The translations under genes were made by a program, and so were the position numbers. Below, one piece after another: positions 26,967-38,700 of a stretch of 64,000 bases of DNA. The first letter of the stretch is position 1, and the number at the start of each line of letters is the position of its first letter. This stretch comes from Phylloscopus collybita (taxonomy: Eukaryota; Chordata; Aves; Passeriformes; Phylloscopidae). The notes below the pieces were generated by a model, which was not told the origin of the DNA, made no database searches, and saw only the letters and a list, made by a program, of their open reading frames with translations. The stretch lies in the NCBI GenBank assembly GCA_027886175.1, contig JAJNNQ010000019.1:17007501-17071500 (forward strand), read 5' to 3'.

Positions 26967-27188
26967 CTGCCAATGCAGAAAGAAGACAAGGAAGAGAAAG
27001 AGAAAAAAGAAAAACAGGTCTGTCAGAGAACTCTAAAATACAAACACACACACTGTGCAGTTACAGCAGGTTAGCTTTTGGTAGGCTCAGCAGCACTCAC
27101 ACAGAGACACTGTACGCTTCAGAGCATTTCAAACCCCCATCACAGCTCACATGTTATGCAAAGAAAGACCCAAACAAATTGCAGTGGA

Positions 27189-27228
27189 AGTTAATTATGA
27201 ATTCTTTCAGTTAATTATGAATTCTTTT
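27189..27228. repeat. Direct duplication, 2 x 20 bp
   Basis: The unit 'agttaattatgaattctttc' is repeated head to tail with one difference in the last base. In the transcript it lies about 220-260 nt upstream of the 24-nt microexon. Confidence 0.93.
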
Positions 27229-27282
27229 GAGATGAGCCATGTTTGTTAGTACCTGATATGAAAGTCACTGTTTAGGCAGGGG

Positions 27283-27347
<65 letters not shown>
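27283..27347. repeat. A65 tract (U65 in NRG2 pre-mRNA)
   Basis: There are 65 consecutive A on the + strand. In NRG2 pre-mRNA this is a uridine run about 320 nt upstream of the microexon's 3' splice site. The exact length is unreliable in any assembly. Confidence 0.93.
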
Positions 27348-27350
<3 letters not shown>

Positions 27351-28837
27351 GGAAAGGTACACTTGTTCTGAAACAACTCCTGACAGGTTAAAACACATAG
27401 AGACTGCATGAGCCTGGTGAAAACCATTCATTCCCTTTCCACAGGGCAAATCTGCCCTGGCTGCTCTCCCACGCCCCGGGGGTGTGCTCCAGAGAGGAGC
27501 GCTGGGCACAGGGCTGTGAGGAGCTCCTGCTAGGGCCTCGGGCTTGCCAGCACCGTGCTGCTGCCCACACCCTCAGCCCTGTGCACAGCAGCCCTGGCAG
27601 CACCAGCTCTCCATCCCCTGCCCTGCCAGCCCTGCCCCGGGCAGCCTGGAGCTGCCGTGAACCACGGATGCTGCGAGGGATGAGGTGCCGGGGCAAGGCA
27701 ATGGATCTGAAAGTGCAAATTGCACTGCAAGCTTCCCTCAAGCCTGTGACCTTCCAAACTGCACTCCTGCCGTGGTTCTGCATCGTTTTGGTGTGCTGCA
27801 AAAAAAGCCCAAATCAGGCCATGTGCTTCCAGATTCATATTCAGCACAAGTAAGATTGCAGATCGTCTTGCAGGGACAGTGCTAAGCACAGGAGTTTACC
27901 CAATGCTTCAACACTGCAAAACTGGCATCCTGAATTTGGGTAATTTTCCTGGTACAGACCTCACCTAAAGACTGCTTTTCTTACATAAACATGGAAGCTC
28001 TCCATACTTACCACCATACACAAAAGTGAGCTCTGCTGCTCCCAATCACCATACACACAAGATTATTTGCAGCTTGGAGATGTCCAGATTTATTTACTAC
28101 ATTTTCTACAGGAGCTGCTTTTTGCTGCACAGAAATATTGGCTTTCTTTTGCAGTGCTGTTCAAAATTTAGGCGGGGAGGGGGGAATTAGGAACTAATTG
28201 TTAGGGAACATGTAAACACGTGTTCTAAAGCAGGTTCTTCTTTTCAAACCAATGCTGATGTTTGGGTGGGCTTTTGTAGGGGGAAGTTGTGGTTCTTTAG
28301 GATTTTGTATCATTTAAAGGCCACAAAACCTGGCTGCTCTCTGCTTCACATCTCACATTTGTGTAAAAGGAAGGGCAGACCCTACAGAGCATTTCACAGT
28401 CATGTTGCACACGTGGCAGTGACAAGGACATGATGTGGTGGGCAGCAGAGAACTGGACAGAATATATTCATCCTAAACCACTTGGTTATCACACCCAGCC
28501 CTGACTTATTCCTAAATCTTCCTACCATTGCACACACCTGTTTCCCCTGACACTGACAAATGCATGTACCTCCAATTCCATCCATAAATCTAAGCTGTTG
28601 GTCCATCTGCAGACACGCATTTCTCCCCGTCCCAGGATTTTCTGCAACATCTGCAGCTACAAAGGGATGCAACTCCAAACATGTTCATGATCTTTTGCAA
28701 GCTCAGAAACACCTGTGGGAGCAGAGGTGGTGGGCAGGTCCTGAGGAGCTCGAGCCTTCCCACTGTCCCTCTCCTGTCAGAGCTGCTGTTTCTTTTGGCT
28801 CCCCAGCCTCAGGGAGCAGATAGAGCCAGCTGGCTGG

Positions 28838-29000
28838 GAAACCTGTGCCAGTGTCTCATTACCAGCACAGGGAAAAATTCCTTGCTAATATCCAATCTAA
28901 ACCTGCTCTCTGTCAGTTTGAAGCCATTCCCCCTGAAAATCAGAGTTGCTCTGTCCCTCCAAGCCCTCTAAATCCAAACCCACTAAATCTTCCCATATTT
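28838..29000 (-). mobile_element. CR1 LINE fragment, internal 3' part
   Basis: The + strand shows reverse-complement CR1 sequence: 'aacctgtgccagtgtctcat', 'gggaaaaattccttgctaat', 'atccaatctaaacctgctct' and 'cagtttgaagccattccccc'. The copy is diverged, so both ends are approximate. Confidence 0.85.
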
Positions 29001-29325
29001 CTTGTCCTCTCTGACTTCAACAGGACAAGCTCCACTGGAAGCAATTTATCCAGAGGCTACCACGCAGATAAACCAGGTGGGACAGCCCTGAGATGGCAGC
29101 TGCAGGCTGAGGAAATGGGCACAGCATTTTTATCATAAACTTCATCATCATCATCCCTCTGTTTGCCCTCCACACATCCTCCTGGTCAGGGCAAGGGAGC
29201 TGAGCACCCTGAACTGCTGTGGCACTCCTCAGGCTATCTGAACTGGGAACTTGAGGCTTTTTTGGAAAATCTCATTCCAAATGTGCCTCCTGAATCTTTC
29301 TGAAAATGCTTTTTCTCAGCACCAG

Positions 29326-29374
<49 letters not shown>
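29326..29374. repeat. A49 tract
   Basis: A run of 49 A in an NRG2 intron. Confidence 0.93.
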
Positions 29375-29376
<2 letters not shown>

Positions 29377-32300
29377 CCAAGTCCTGCATTTACTTCATCC
29401 GCAGTGACTTTGTGACTATGATGTATTGCAGTTATTTTGAAAGAAGAACAGACAAAAAACATTGAATGTAAAGTATTCCTGTAGGAGTAACACCTCAAGC
29501 AAGATGACTCTCACTGAACTGCAGATTTATAGGATGATTAAAAAGGATAAAAGCCTTAGCAAACAGCTGTGGAAACTGTGGCTGTGCTCACTTGGTCTTC
29601 AGATTGCCTGAGAACGTCAATAAGATGTTTAGTTACTGCACATTATTCCCTCAAAATACACTCTCAGGGACACAGAGCATGCTCCAAGGCAAGAAACAAA
29701 GTGGAGAATTGACATCTGAGGACTAGCAAGATAACAAACTGATGATGATTTTGTTGCTAATCAATTGTATTGACAAGAGTAGCACTTGCAGGACTCTGAT
29801 TTGGGTTTTTCCCAGGGCATGCAAAGGAGCAATGCAGGACAGGGGGTCACAGTGGGGACAGGGGACACTGTGCCTGTGTTAAGAGCTGGGTGACAGGTGG
29901 GATGTGCAAGAACAGAAAGTCTGCAAATGTTCCACAAGCTCCACAGCCATTCACCTTCTTCAGTACTGCAGCAATAAAATGAATTTGCTGGGCATCAAGA
30001 GTCCAAACACAAAACAACAGAGCATTCAAAAATCTGCTGTGGATGAGCGTGCAGTTAGCTCTAGGAGATCCCAAGGGTAACCTGGGGAGTCCTGGGGACA
30101 GGGATAACCTTGCCATGCTAAACCACAAAAACCCTGCAGCTACCCAGCCACACCAAAGCACAGCCATCAGCCTGTAACTCAGTGGTCAGCAGTTACCCTG
30201 GCACTGAAGGGAAGCTGCAGAACGTCTGTGGAATTTAAAATGCTGCCAAATATTGGTTTGGGGGGGGTCAGATGAGTGAGAGGTGGAGGAGGAAGCATGA
30301 ATTTAGGTAAAATAAAGAAGTAATCTTTCACTTATCGTTTTTATATTGCAGTCACAGCAGGTAGGAAGCCACTGCTGAACAAGTGAGGTGAACAGAGAAG
30401 CTAAAATTCAGATCTAGACCTTCCCAGAAGAGCTTGAAGTGGTACATTTATCCCTCTGCTCACCAGGACACTTCACCTCAGCGTGAGGAGACAGGATCCA
30501 GAGGCCACCCATCAGAAGGGTCACTTCCACCTGTCTGGGTGGTGACCAGCAGGCCCCTGGCCACAGCCTGGTGATTTCTGGGGAAAAGGGACTGTCCCCC
30601 AGAAAAACAAGAAGCCTCTCACCCCTTAAACCCACACTGCTCCACAATGGCTTGGCCAGCAGCACTGGAGGAAGTTCCTGTGCTGCTGTGGGAACAGGCT
30701 GAGGGCAAAGCTGCTCTCCCAAGGGAGACCTGGAAATCCTGCTCTGTGTTGCCAAGCAGACCAGTAGGAAGGCTCCAACTGCGAATTAAAGTTCAATTTG
30801 TAAAGAAACCAAGAATTAAATATGGGGTAAAAAAGGAATAATATGCTAGGTGGCATTGCATATGAATGTCAGCTCTGTTCTGGGGTGTTTGCAGGCAGGC
30901 TAGAGCCTGCAATTTTAATTAGATCACAAAGTAGGAAATGAAAATGTTTCACTAACCAAGATGAATGGTTATGACATTTGTCCTCCAGATTGGTGATGAT
31001 TATTTGTGGAGATGAATAAACAGCAAAGTTAAGATGAAGTTTCAGTTTTCACAGGCAAGAGGGAAGCATAAATATAAAACTTTATCCCAATTTTCTAAAT
31101 TGTTCCATAAATCATAAGTGGAAAGAATCCAAATGTGCAGACTTAGGAAACATATAAATGTTCCTGCTGACCACGTTTAACTTTCAGGATCTCAGCTGCA
31201 CCAGGACTGAAATAGCTGCCAACATGTTTTACAAAACCTTTACAACCAGCCAGCCCAAAGCCTGACAAGTTATTAGTAAACCTCCAGGAGGATTTAGCAA
31301 AGACCTGAGATGTTGCCTGCAAAAGAGAGAAGATAGAGGTGGGTCTTGATCTGACGTAGAATTGGCAGCTATGAAATATAGGTGCCAGCACAGCTTTGAA
31401 CAAAGAGTTTCTTAGAAGGAAGGATGGTTTTGGACATGGTTCTGTTTTCTGGGAAGAGCTGCAAGCCATAGCTGTGCCTGTGGAGCTGGAGCCAGGAGGT
31501 AGCTCTACCCTGGGTGAGCCTCCAGCACCCAGCAGAAGCTCTGAGAAAGAATTCCTCACCCTTTTTATTGCTGCACTCTTCACCCAGGTGCACCAGCAGA
31601 GAGGAAAATCTGGCTGCAGAGGCTAAATGGCCCATTGCTGTGGATTCATTCTGGCTGTGGAGCAAGAGTTTGAGGTGTTGTGTTCTCACAAATGCAGGGA
31701 CAGAAGACACCTGTGACCTGTGGCTCTGCAGGTACCTGTGCCACAGGAGCCACCTGACAGCTGCTCCCACCACTTTGTCTGTGGAGACATAGAGCCACGA
31801 GGAGCTTGGTGTCAAAAAATGTTTTAGTAAGAGGATTTAGTGACTCATCAGCCATGGAAATCTCTCTCTGTTCTCATCTGCCAGGGCATTCCTCAGCTGC
31901 ATACAGCAACTGCAGACAATCACTGTCCCCTCTGCTCACTGCCATTAATTCTCTGCAGTTCAAATTTCAACTGATTTAAATGTTGCTTTAATGTCCCTCT
32001 GTAAGGTTTTCTTCTCACAGGTTAGTTAAAGCCTAAACAAAGTGATCTCCTAACCTTGATCCACCAGCCTTATTTGTGGCCAGAGTTGGGACAGACTGGG
32101 AGTTCTCTGAGCCCCACTAATGCAATTCTTAGTGAGTTTCTCTGCACCAATCTGGTAGAAAACAGCAACAGTGTGAGCGTGACATGGAAAAAAAATCTTT
32201 AACATTTTCTCTTCATTTTGAAGCAGTGGTGTTTATATCCAGAAGGGCTGGCAGTGGGCACCTGCTCATATGGTTGGAATAGCAACATAAAGAAACCTAT

Positions 32301-32871
32301 CTAAATGCACCAAACTTTCATCTTAATGACTGCAGGGGTCTAGCAAGTGTTTTGGGCAATCAGAGAAAAGGAAACCTCCAGAGCTACCTGCCAAAGAGAC
32401 AAAGACAGCCTGAACTCCTGGAGAACATGGGGAGTTTTACCTGAGCAGAATGTGAATAAGGGTTTAAACCAGAGAGGTAGGCAGCTGCTCCCAAAAAGGA
32501 GGACACACAACATCTGGCACGATGCTGTGGATGCTGCACCATCTCCATCTGTGGCCCAAATTCAGCAAAATATCTGCCATATCTTCTCAGAACAGCACCT
32601 TCAATTCAGCTCACTCTGCAGAGACTCTCACTCAGCCCTGGGATGTACCTACTAAAAGCCATTGTCATATTTAATATTCATATTAAAGAATCAGGAGGAT
32701 CCAATCTAGGCCTGAAAACCTGAAATACCCCAAATACATTTAAAACAACACCAATATAGGTGTCCTTATTTAAGTATCTGTCAAATGCTGGCAGTGTTCT
32801 CAAAACATGAATCAGGACAGAGCTATTTTATTTCCAGTGGAAATGCCTGAACCTCATTTAATCTGTTTCAG

Positions 32872-32968
32872 CTTTTGACCTGTCAGAACCCATATGGGAT
32901 GAAGCACTGAGTGAATTATGGCACAGCAGCAACTTCTACTGTGCCCTAATTATTGATCAAAGTAGAAG
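32872..32968 (+). other. Exon-like block antisense to NRG2
   Basis: On the + strand 'atttaatctgtttcag' precedes 97 nt that end AG|GTAAGC, a good 3' splice site and a strong 5' splice site. One of three frames is open throughout (FDLSEPIWDEALSELWHSSN, then FYCALIIDQSR), with no protein I recognise. It may be an exon of an antisense non-coding RNA or a chance pairing of splice-like motifs. Confidence 0.25.
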
Positions 32969-34554
32969 GTAAGCATTTGCAGGGTCCACACTTGAGTGAA
33001 ATGCTTTTCCTACTCAGAAAAACAGCAAGTTCAGTGCAAGCTTTTCTTCAGGGCTGCTGCTATCTGTATTACCCAACTGTGACCTGAAAGTGAAAACAGC
33101 TATAAACATGTATGAATCATCCTCTTATATGAATTTTATCCAAGTTCAGACAGGTAGCCTGGATTGTTGAGCTGTTTTTACCTTACTATGCTGTGGTTAA
33201 AGCAGACTGGAGGTAAGGAAATGTACATGTGTCAGTTTTACAGCTGGCATTGTTCCTCTAACACGGGAACAGAATTAAAACAAATCTCAGCCCCATAAAA
33301 AGCTGGATTCTGCAAGTTGGGGGGGGGAGAAAAAACCACATGCTGTTTACTCCTGCCATTATTGCTCTCAAAAGGCATTTTCCTGACATAAAACTCATTT
33401 TCACCCGTGTTTTGGTTTTGCAGCACGGCAGCAATAATGTTTAAGCCTGTTGGACACCACCTTATGAAACATGCTCCAAAATCAGCTCCATGGGGTGAGC
33501 ATCCCACTGCTGGCTGCAGCCAGGGCCCTGACACCCAGGGCTTCCAACAGGAGAGGAAACCCTTTAGCATCAGGTAAAACAGAACATTTTGGGTTGTCGC
33601 TTTTCAAGGAGCTCGCTTGGCTGTTGGAGTCTGGGAGGATAAATCAACGGAGGCTCCAACTTCAGAAGCCAGTTTGGAACAAAAGGCAATGTAAAAAACA
33701 CTGAGCTGTCCCAAGGGCCCCACAAAGTCCATTTGCATCTTGTCTGTATGCTCCGTGCAAGGGAGTCTAATTCCAGCACTTGCCAGCTATTAGCACGTGC
33801 TAATGAGACTCCTGCCACTGGCAGCTCAGGATGAGGACGGCAGGATTCCTCACAGAGCAGTGGGAGAGGGGCTCTGGCAATCAAGGAGCCATGGTGAAGA
33901 GGCCTTTCTCCTCTGGTTACCACTAATTGAAGCCTCTTTCTTGGCTCTTTTTTAACAAGCCTCTCTTTAAACCCACCATTTGTGGTGGGTCCAAGCAGCC
34001 AGCGTGGAGGAAGGATGAATTTTGGGGACAGTCACAGAAGGGTCACAGGGAGGGTCAGAGGTTTCCTGCACTGTAACTGCATCTCCTTCCAGGTCAGTCC
34101 TTATCCAGACCTGGATCCCACTGGGACACTGACTGAATAGGCACCCAGCAAAATTACCCACCTTGACCACAATGAGTTATTTATGTCTGCAGGTGAGGCC
34201 TGTAGGACCTGGAAAGTAGAAACTGGGAAGCACTAAGTGCAAAGGCTTTAGGGTATTTACACCCACTGAATGAATTAAAGGATGGGTCACTGTAGTTAGG
34301 CTCAATCCCATATGCAAGGCTGTCCAGCTGCCTAGGAGAGACAGGAACACCTCTGTGTCCAGGAGGGACCCAGTCTGGTGCCCACTTGGCAGGTTTATCC
34401 TGCATGGCAGTGAGGCTGGGAAGCTCTGAGGCAGTGGCAGCCTCTGTGCCACAGACTGTGAAGTGATTTCATTACAATCACACCCTGGCTGTGATTTCCT
34501 GCTTTGGCCCAAGGAGACTCACACCCTCCTCGCAGGAGTGGTGGGAAGATGCAC

Positions 34555-35075
34555 ATCTCCTGCCCTGCACAGCACAGGAAAAATGCCAAAATCCTGCCCT
34601 GCACAGCACAGGGAAATGCCAAAATCCTGCCCTGCACAGCACAGGGAAATGCCAAAATCCTGCCCTGCACAGCAGAGGGAAAATGCCAAAATCCTGCCTG
34701 CACAGCACAGGGGAAATGACCAAATCCTGCCCTGCACAGCACAGGGGAAATGCTCAAATTCTGCCTGCACAGCACAGGGAAGTGCACATCTCCTGCCCTG
34801 CACAGCACAGGGAAATGCCCAAATCCTGCCCTGCACAGCACAGGGAAAATGCCAAAATCCTGCCTGCACAGCACAGGGGAAATGCTCAAATTCTGCCTGC
34901 ACAGCACAGGGAAGTGCACATCTCCTGCCCTGCACAGCACAAAGTGCACATCTCCTGCCCTGCACAGCACAAGGAAATGCCCAAATCCTGCCCTGCACAG
35001 CACAGGGAAAATGCCCAAATCCTGCCCTGCACAGCACAGGGAAAATGCCCAAATTCTGCCTGCACAGAACGTGTC
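34555..35075. repeat. 33-bp minisatellite, about 16 copies
   Basis: Units begin near 34558, 34592, 34625, 34658, 34692, 34725, 34759, 34791, 34824, 34858, 34891, 34923, 34953, 34986, 35020 and 35054. Spacing is mostly 33-34 bp with one 30-bp unit. The typical unit is 'tcctgccctgcacagcacag' followed by 'ggaaatgccaaaa'. Variant units carrying 'ttctgcctgc' then 'gaagtgcacatc' recur 132 bp apart (near 34759-34791 and 34891-34923), a four-unit higher-order period. Because 33 is divisible by three, frames of up to 265 codons stay open on both strands; these are artefacts of the repeat. Confidence 0.96.
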
Positions 35076-35412
35076 AGGACAGCAGTGCAGGCAGGCCCAG
35101 CTCCACACACAGCACAGGCTCATCTCACACAGCACACCCACCACATAAACTCGGGCCTCATTTGCATTTTGCCTGAAAAGAGCAAGCAGCATTCAGTTCA
35201 ATCAGAAATGAAAGCAGAGCCCGTCCTAACACATGGGGAGATAACCAGCCCCAGTTCTCCTCTTGGACACGATCACAGCTCCTCTTAGGACCAAGCAGAG
35301 CTGGGAGTGCACAAGACAGGGAGGAGGGCTCTTGGAGAACAGAAGAACCTGCTTTAAGGACATGACACAGAGCTACAACAACAAGGAGAGAGAGAAGTAG
35401 AAAGAGACATAC

Positions 35413-35471
35413 TGGAGAAGCTGACCATTGCGAAATGCTGACACCGGTCTCCTGTGAATTCGATCGGACAC
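35413..35471 (-). CDS. NRG2: NRG2 beta-type EGF C-terminal exon
   Basis: 59 nt: one base completing Lys, 19 codons and one base. It reads CPIEFTGDRCQHFAMVSFS and supplies Cys5 and Cys6 of the EGF fold. The FTGDRCQ.FAMV.FS pattern is the neuregulin beta form, the higher-affinity ErbB ligand variant. The acceptor is CTCTTCCGGTAG and the donor GTATGT. It follows the alpha-type exon after only 251 nt of intron. Human NRG2 as I recall it has VGY where this has IEF, so the variable loop differs. Confidence 0.96.
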
Positions 35472-35722
35472 CTACCGGAAGAGAGAAAACCAGAAAGAGA
35501 GAAACAAGATAGCAAAATGACACCCAAACAGGCTGAACTGAGGCCCCTTCTGCTCCCTTCCAGGGCTCCTATCTGTCTGCTTTCAGCCTTCACCCTTACC
35601 TGCAGCCCTAAGCCCTACCCAAAGCTGACACCAAGAGCCATCCCTGACTAGACCACTCTACATCCACCGCTGTGCCCGGGAGGTTTTAAGTAGTGTGGTG
35701 CATTTTTTGTCTTCAAACATAC
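35472..35722 (-). other. NRG2: Short intron between alternative EGF exons
   Basis: 251 nt between the alpha- and beta-type exons. Nothing else is recognised in it. Such a short distance may help keep the two exons mutually exclusive. Confidence 0.8.
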
Positions 35723-35799
35723 TTTGCTTAGGATCTGGCATGTACAATCGCAAAGGCAGTTTCTCCAAACATCTCTGTCCGAAGAATCCATTTGGACAT
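35723..35799 (-). CDS. NRG2: NRG2 alpha-type EGF C-terminal exon
   Basis: 77 nt: one base completing Lys, 25 codons and one base. It reads CPNGFFGQRCLEKLPLRLYM, then PDPKQ. It supplies Cys5 and Cys6 and the LEKLPLRLYMPDPKQ extension typical of alpha-type NRG2. The acceptor is TTCCCCTCCAG and the donor GTATGT. It joins in frame to the EGF N-terminal exon and to either the microexon or the transmembrane exon, but not to the beta-type exon. Confidence 0.97.
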
Positions 35800-38700
35800 C
35801 TGGAGGGGAAAAGGGGAGAAATCACAGAACATGTCTGGCACAGTTCTCGAGGCTAAGGTCAGAAATAAAAAGTGCATTGTGATGAATGGAAAAAAAATAA
35901 AGGCTTTACATGCGTTTTTACTCTTTGCTTTAACCAGGCACCTGCAACATCAGTGTTCCAACTCTGGTTTAGGCCTGGGTCTTCAAGCAGGCAGCCAAAC
36001 CCCTCCTGCTCTGTCCTGCTCTGCCTGCCTCCTTCCTTCTCACCTGCTAGAAACACCAGCTGGCAGGAAGACTGAGATGGGCTGGATGCTACTTTCAGAG
36101 ACTCGGTGGAGCTGCTCTGTAGACTGGCAAGAGGCACCAAAAGCAGTGACAGCAGCTGCTCAGGCGACAGCGAGCACTGGGTGTGGAAAAGCATCTCCCC
36201 CGTTGTGACCCCAGAGGTACCCACGGGGTGTTCACGGGGTGGTTAGAGAGAAAGCACGTGCAGAGTCTCTGTGTTAACAGAGAGGAAGGGACAGAGAAGG
36301 AAGCTGAAGGGGTCTCACACGCTGTCCAAATGCCAGGCTCTCTCAGGCTGTCCTGGCTTAGGTCACCTGATGGGCTGAGATGGGCACCAGCTACACGTTC
36401 ACGTGGTGCTCGGGTGGCAGGGAAGGTGCCCTGCAGTCAAGGGCCACCAGCGTTGGCACCAGCCCATGAGCACTCCCCAGCTAAGCCAGGTTTGGGGAGC
36501 ACAGGGCCATGGGCAGGGGTGCAGCAGGAGCTGCAGAACCACCCTGCACCCTCTGCACTGTCACCCACTGCAGCTGCAGGTGAGCCTGGGAAGGGATGGG
36601 AGCCCAGCCTGGAGTGCTCAAACACTTCTCCCCCAAGCCCTTGTCTATCTCCCTCACTTCACATCTTCTGGATATTCCTTAGATATCCTGCACAGTATCT
36701 CTAGTTTTCTTGAAGTCCCAGCTCTCACCTCTCTGTCCCACAACTCCCTCCCTTCTCAACAGACCTCTCTTTCCTCTGAGCTTAAGAGGCATTTATCTTT
36801 ACAGCATTTTAACATCTGTTTTTCAGCATTTGGTGAGCAGAACTGCAGGCTCTACACCTGGTACATGCCAGACCTTCCTTGCTCTCAGATGCCACCCACA
36901 AGATCTCACTGTCCCACAGTGACCTGCAAGTGGTCAACGAAGAAGGGACTGAAAGACTCCTCAGTAAAACAAAGATGAATCAGAGGCCAAGCCTGATGTC
37001 AGCTGCTCAGCTCCTGGCCAGGTTACTGCAAGGGACAGCAAGAGGTTGGAGCAGCCACAGCACAGTGCCAGGCCACTGCTCCCAATCTGTGCATCTGGTG
37101 GGGTGGGACAGGTTCAGGTCCAGGTCCAGATCCTGGTCCAGTCTCCATGCAGAAAACCTTGATATTTAGTAGTTGCACCTCATCATGGCCATTCACTGGT
37201 CTGGCTTTGGCACTTTATTTCTTGCTGGATTTCACTGCAGTTTGGGTAGGCCTGGGCTGTGCAAAAAATTCCTGCTGCACCCTCACTGCCCATGACCAAG
37301 TGTGGGTCAGCAAAAACCCACATCTGGGCTTTTGGGATGTGTGCTCACACCTCTAAGTGGGAGTGTGTTGGGCTATTTGTGCACCCCAAACTGCTCATGG
37401 AGAACTTTGGAACGTGGCTCTGCATGGGGCTGCACTGAGCTCTCCTGCCATGCACTTCAGTTTCTCAGTATCCAAGTCACTTCTGAAACTGAAAATTGAA
37501 CTCCCTGGTCAGGCAAACATCTTTGAAAAATTGGCCCTTTTTTCTCATTCTTGGACATTCATCTTGGGGCACAGGAAAGGGAGATGTACCAGCCATAGCA
37601 AGCCAGCTCCCAAGGGAAGCTCAGCCCAAGGGGGGACCATCAGACCATGGGGCCTGTTGACCTTCCCTGCAATGAAGCAGAGGAAGCTGGTGCTGGGAAG
37701 TGAAGAAAATGCCCCATTGTCAATCAAAAAGGACAAACTCGAGGCACTGGGTGGCACAGACTCACAAAGACAGCCCCAGGGAAACCCTTCAGAGATTGCA
37801 CTGGGGTTTGAGCAAGGAATCCAAAAGAGAAGGTGTCTTCCCAATCCTTTCTGAAGCTTACTCATCACCTCTGATAGAGTCAGGAACTTATTCACAGAGT
37901 CTTCAAGGGAATCCAGTTTAGCTTGCAACGTGCTTCCCATCTGTCTGGGACCTGAGATTTCCTGGAGATTGGGAGCACACCAAAGGGCCTCAAGGGTGCT
38001 GCTGAATGAAGCAATTGTCCCACTCACCCCAAAAAAGGGGTGTTTTGTCAGAAAGGAGCTAAAACTATCTCAGGTGCACATCTGCAAGAGGTCAGCCAAG
38101 GCTGGAACTCCAGTGGGACCAGGGCTGCATGCCATTAAGGAAAGACCAAAAATTATGGGGAAACTGGTGGAAGGAAATAAAAGCCCAGAGAAAGGAATTG
38201 GTAAGAAGTGAAAAAGCAAAACAAAAAGGTGTCAAAGAAGCTTTGATGCCATGACAGCTACCATATAGCCCATCTTCAGATCTCTGCAGTTGGCCAAGCG
38301 TGGGTGGGCAGAAGAGCTCTCAAGACAGAAGGCAGTAGACAACTGTCTTCTCTGTGTCTAGGACAGCTCAGGCTTTTCATCTTTAGTTACTCAGTGATTC
38401 AGCACTGGGAGAAGTGACAGAAAAAGCCCCTCCTCCCCCCCCCCCACCCCGAACAAAAGCACTTTCTGTCACCTCTCAAGCTTGTGTACAAGCTGTCAAG
38501 ACACAGTCTGCCACCCCTGCATACCTGGGTTCTGGCTCCTCATAAGCAAGGCTGCAGGCAGAAGCAGTGACCAGAAAACCTTTGAGAGCATGCAGTGCTT
38601 TTGGTTCCTTTTTTTAAAATTCTGTCTCTAACTTCTAAGCTGCCAAAGATGATTTATTATTTATTACTGTGGCCCTAGATGTGACTTCAAGGAAAGAAAT

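Larger units (their letters stand above)
26967..35412 (-). other. NRG2: NRG2 intron (EGF exon to microexon)
   Basis: An 8.4-kb intron. It contains a 20-bp duplication, an A65 tract, an A49 tract, a CR1 fragment, an antisense exon-like block at 32872-32968 and a large minisatellite at 34558-35075. No further sense exon was recognised. Confidence 0.8.

Noticed and set aside
34395..35288. Open frames of 265 codons on both strands with Cys-rich repeats
   Set aside because: They are produced by the 33-bp minisatellite, whose unit is divisible by three; repeated units on both strands simply lack stops.
37545..38027. 160-codon - strand frame with a coiled-coil-like first half
   Set aside because: I considered a transposon ORF1 relic because of a Leu/Lys/Asp heptad-like stretch, but no family was recognised and the second half looks random.
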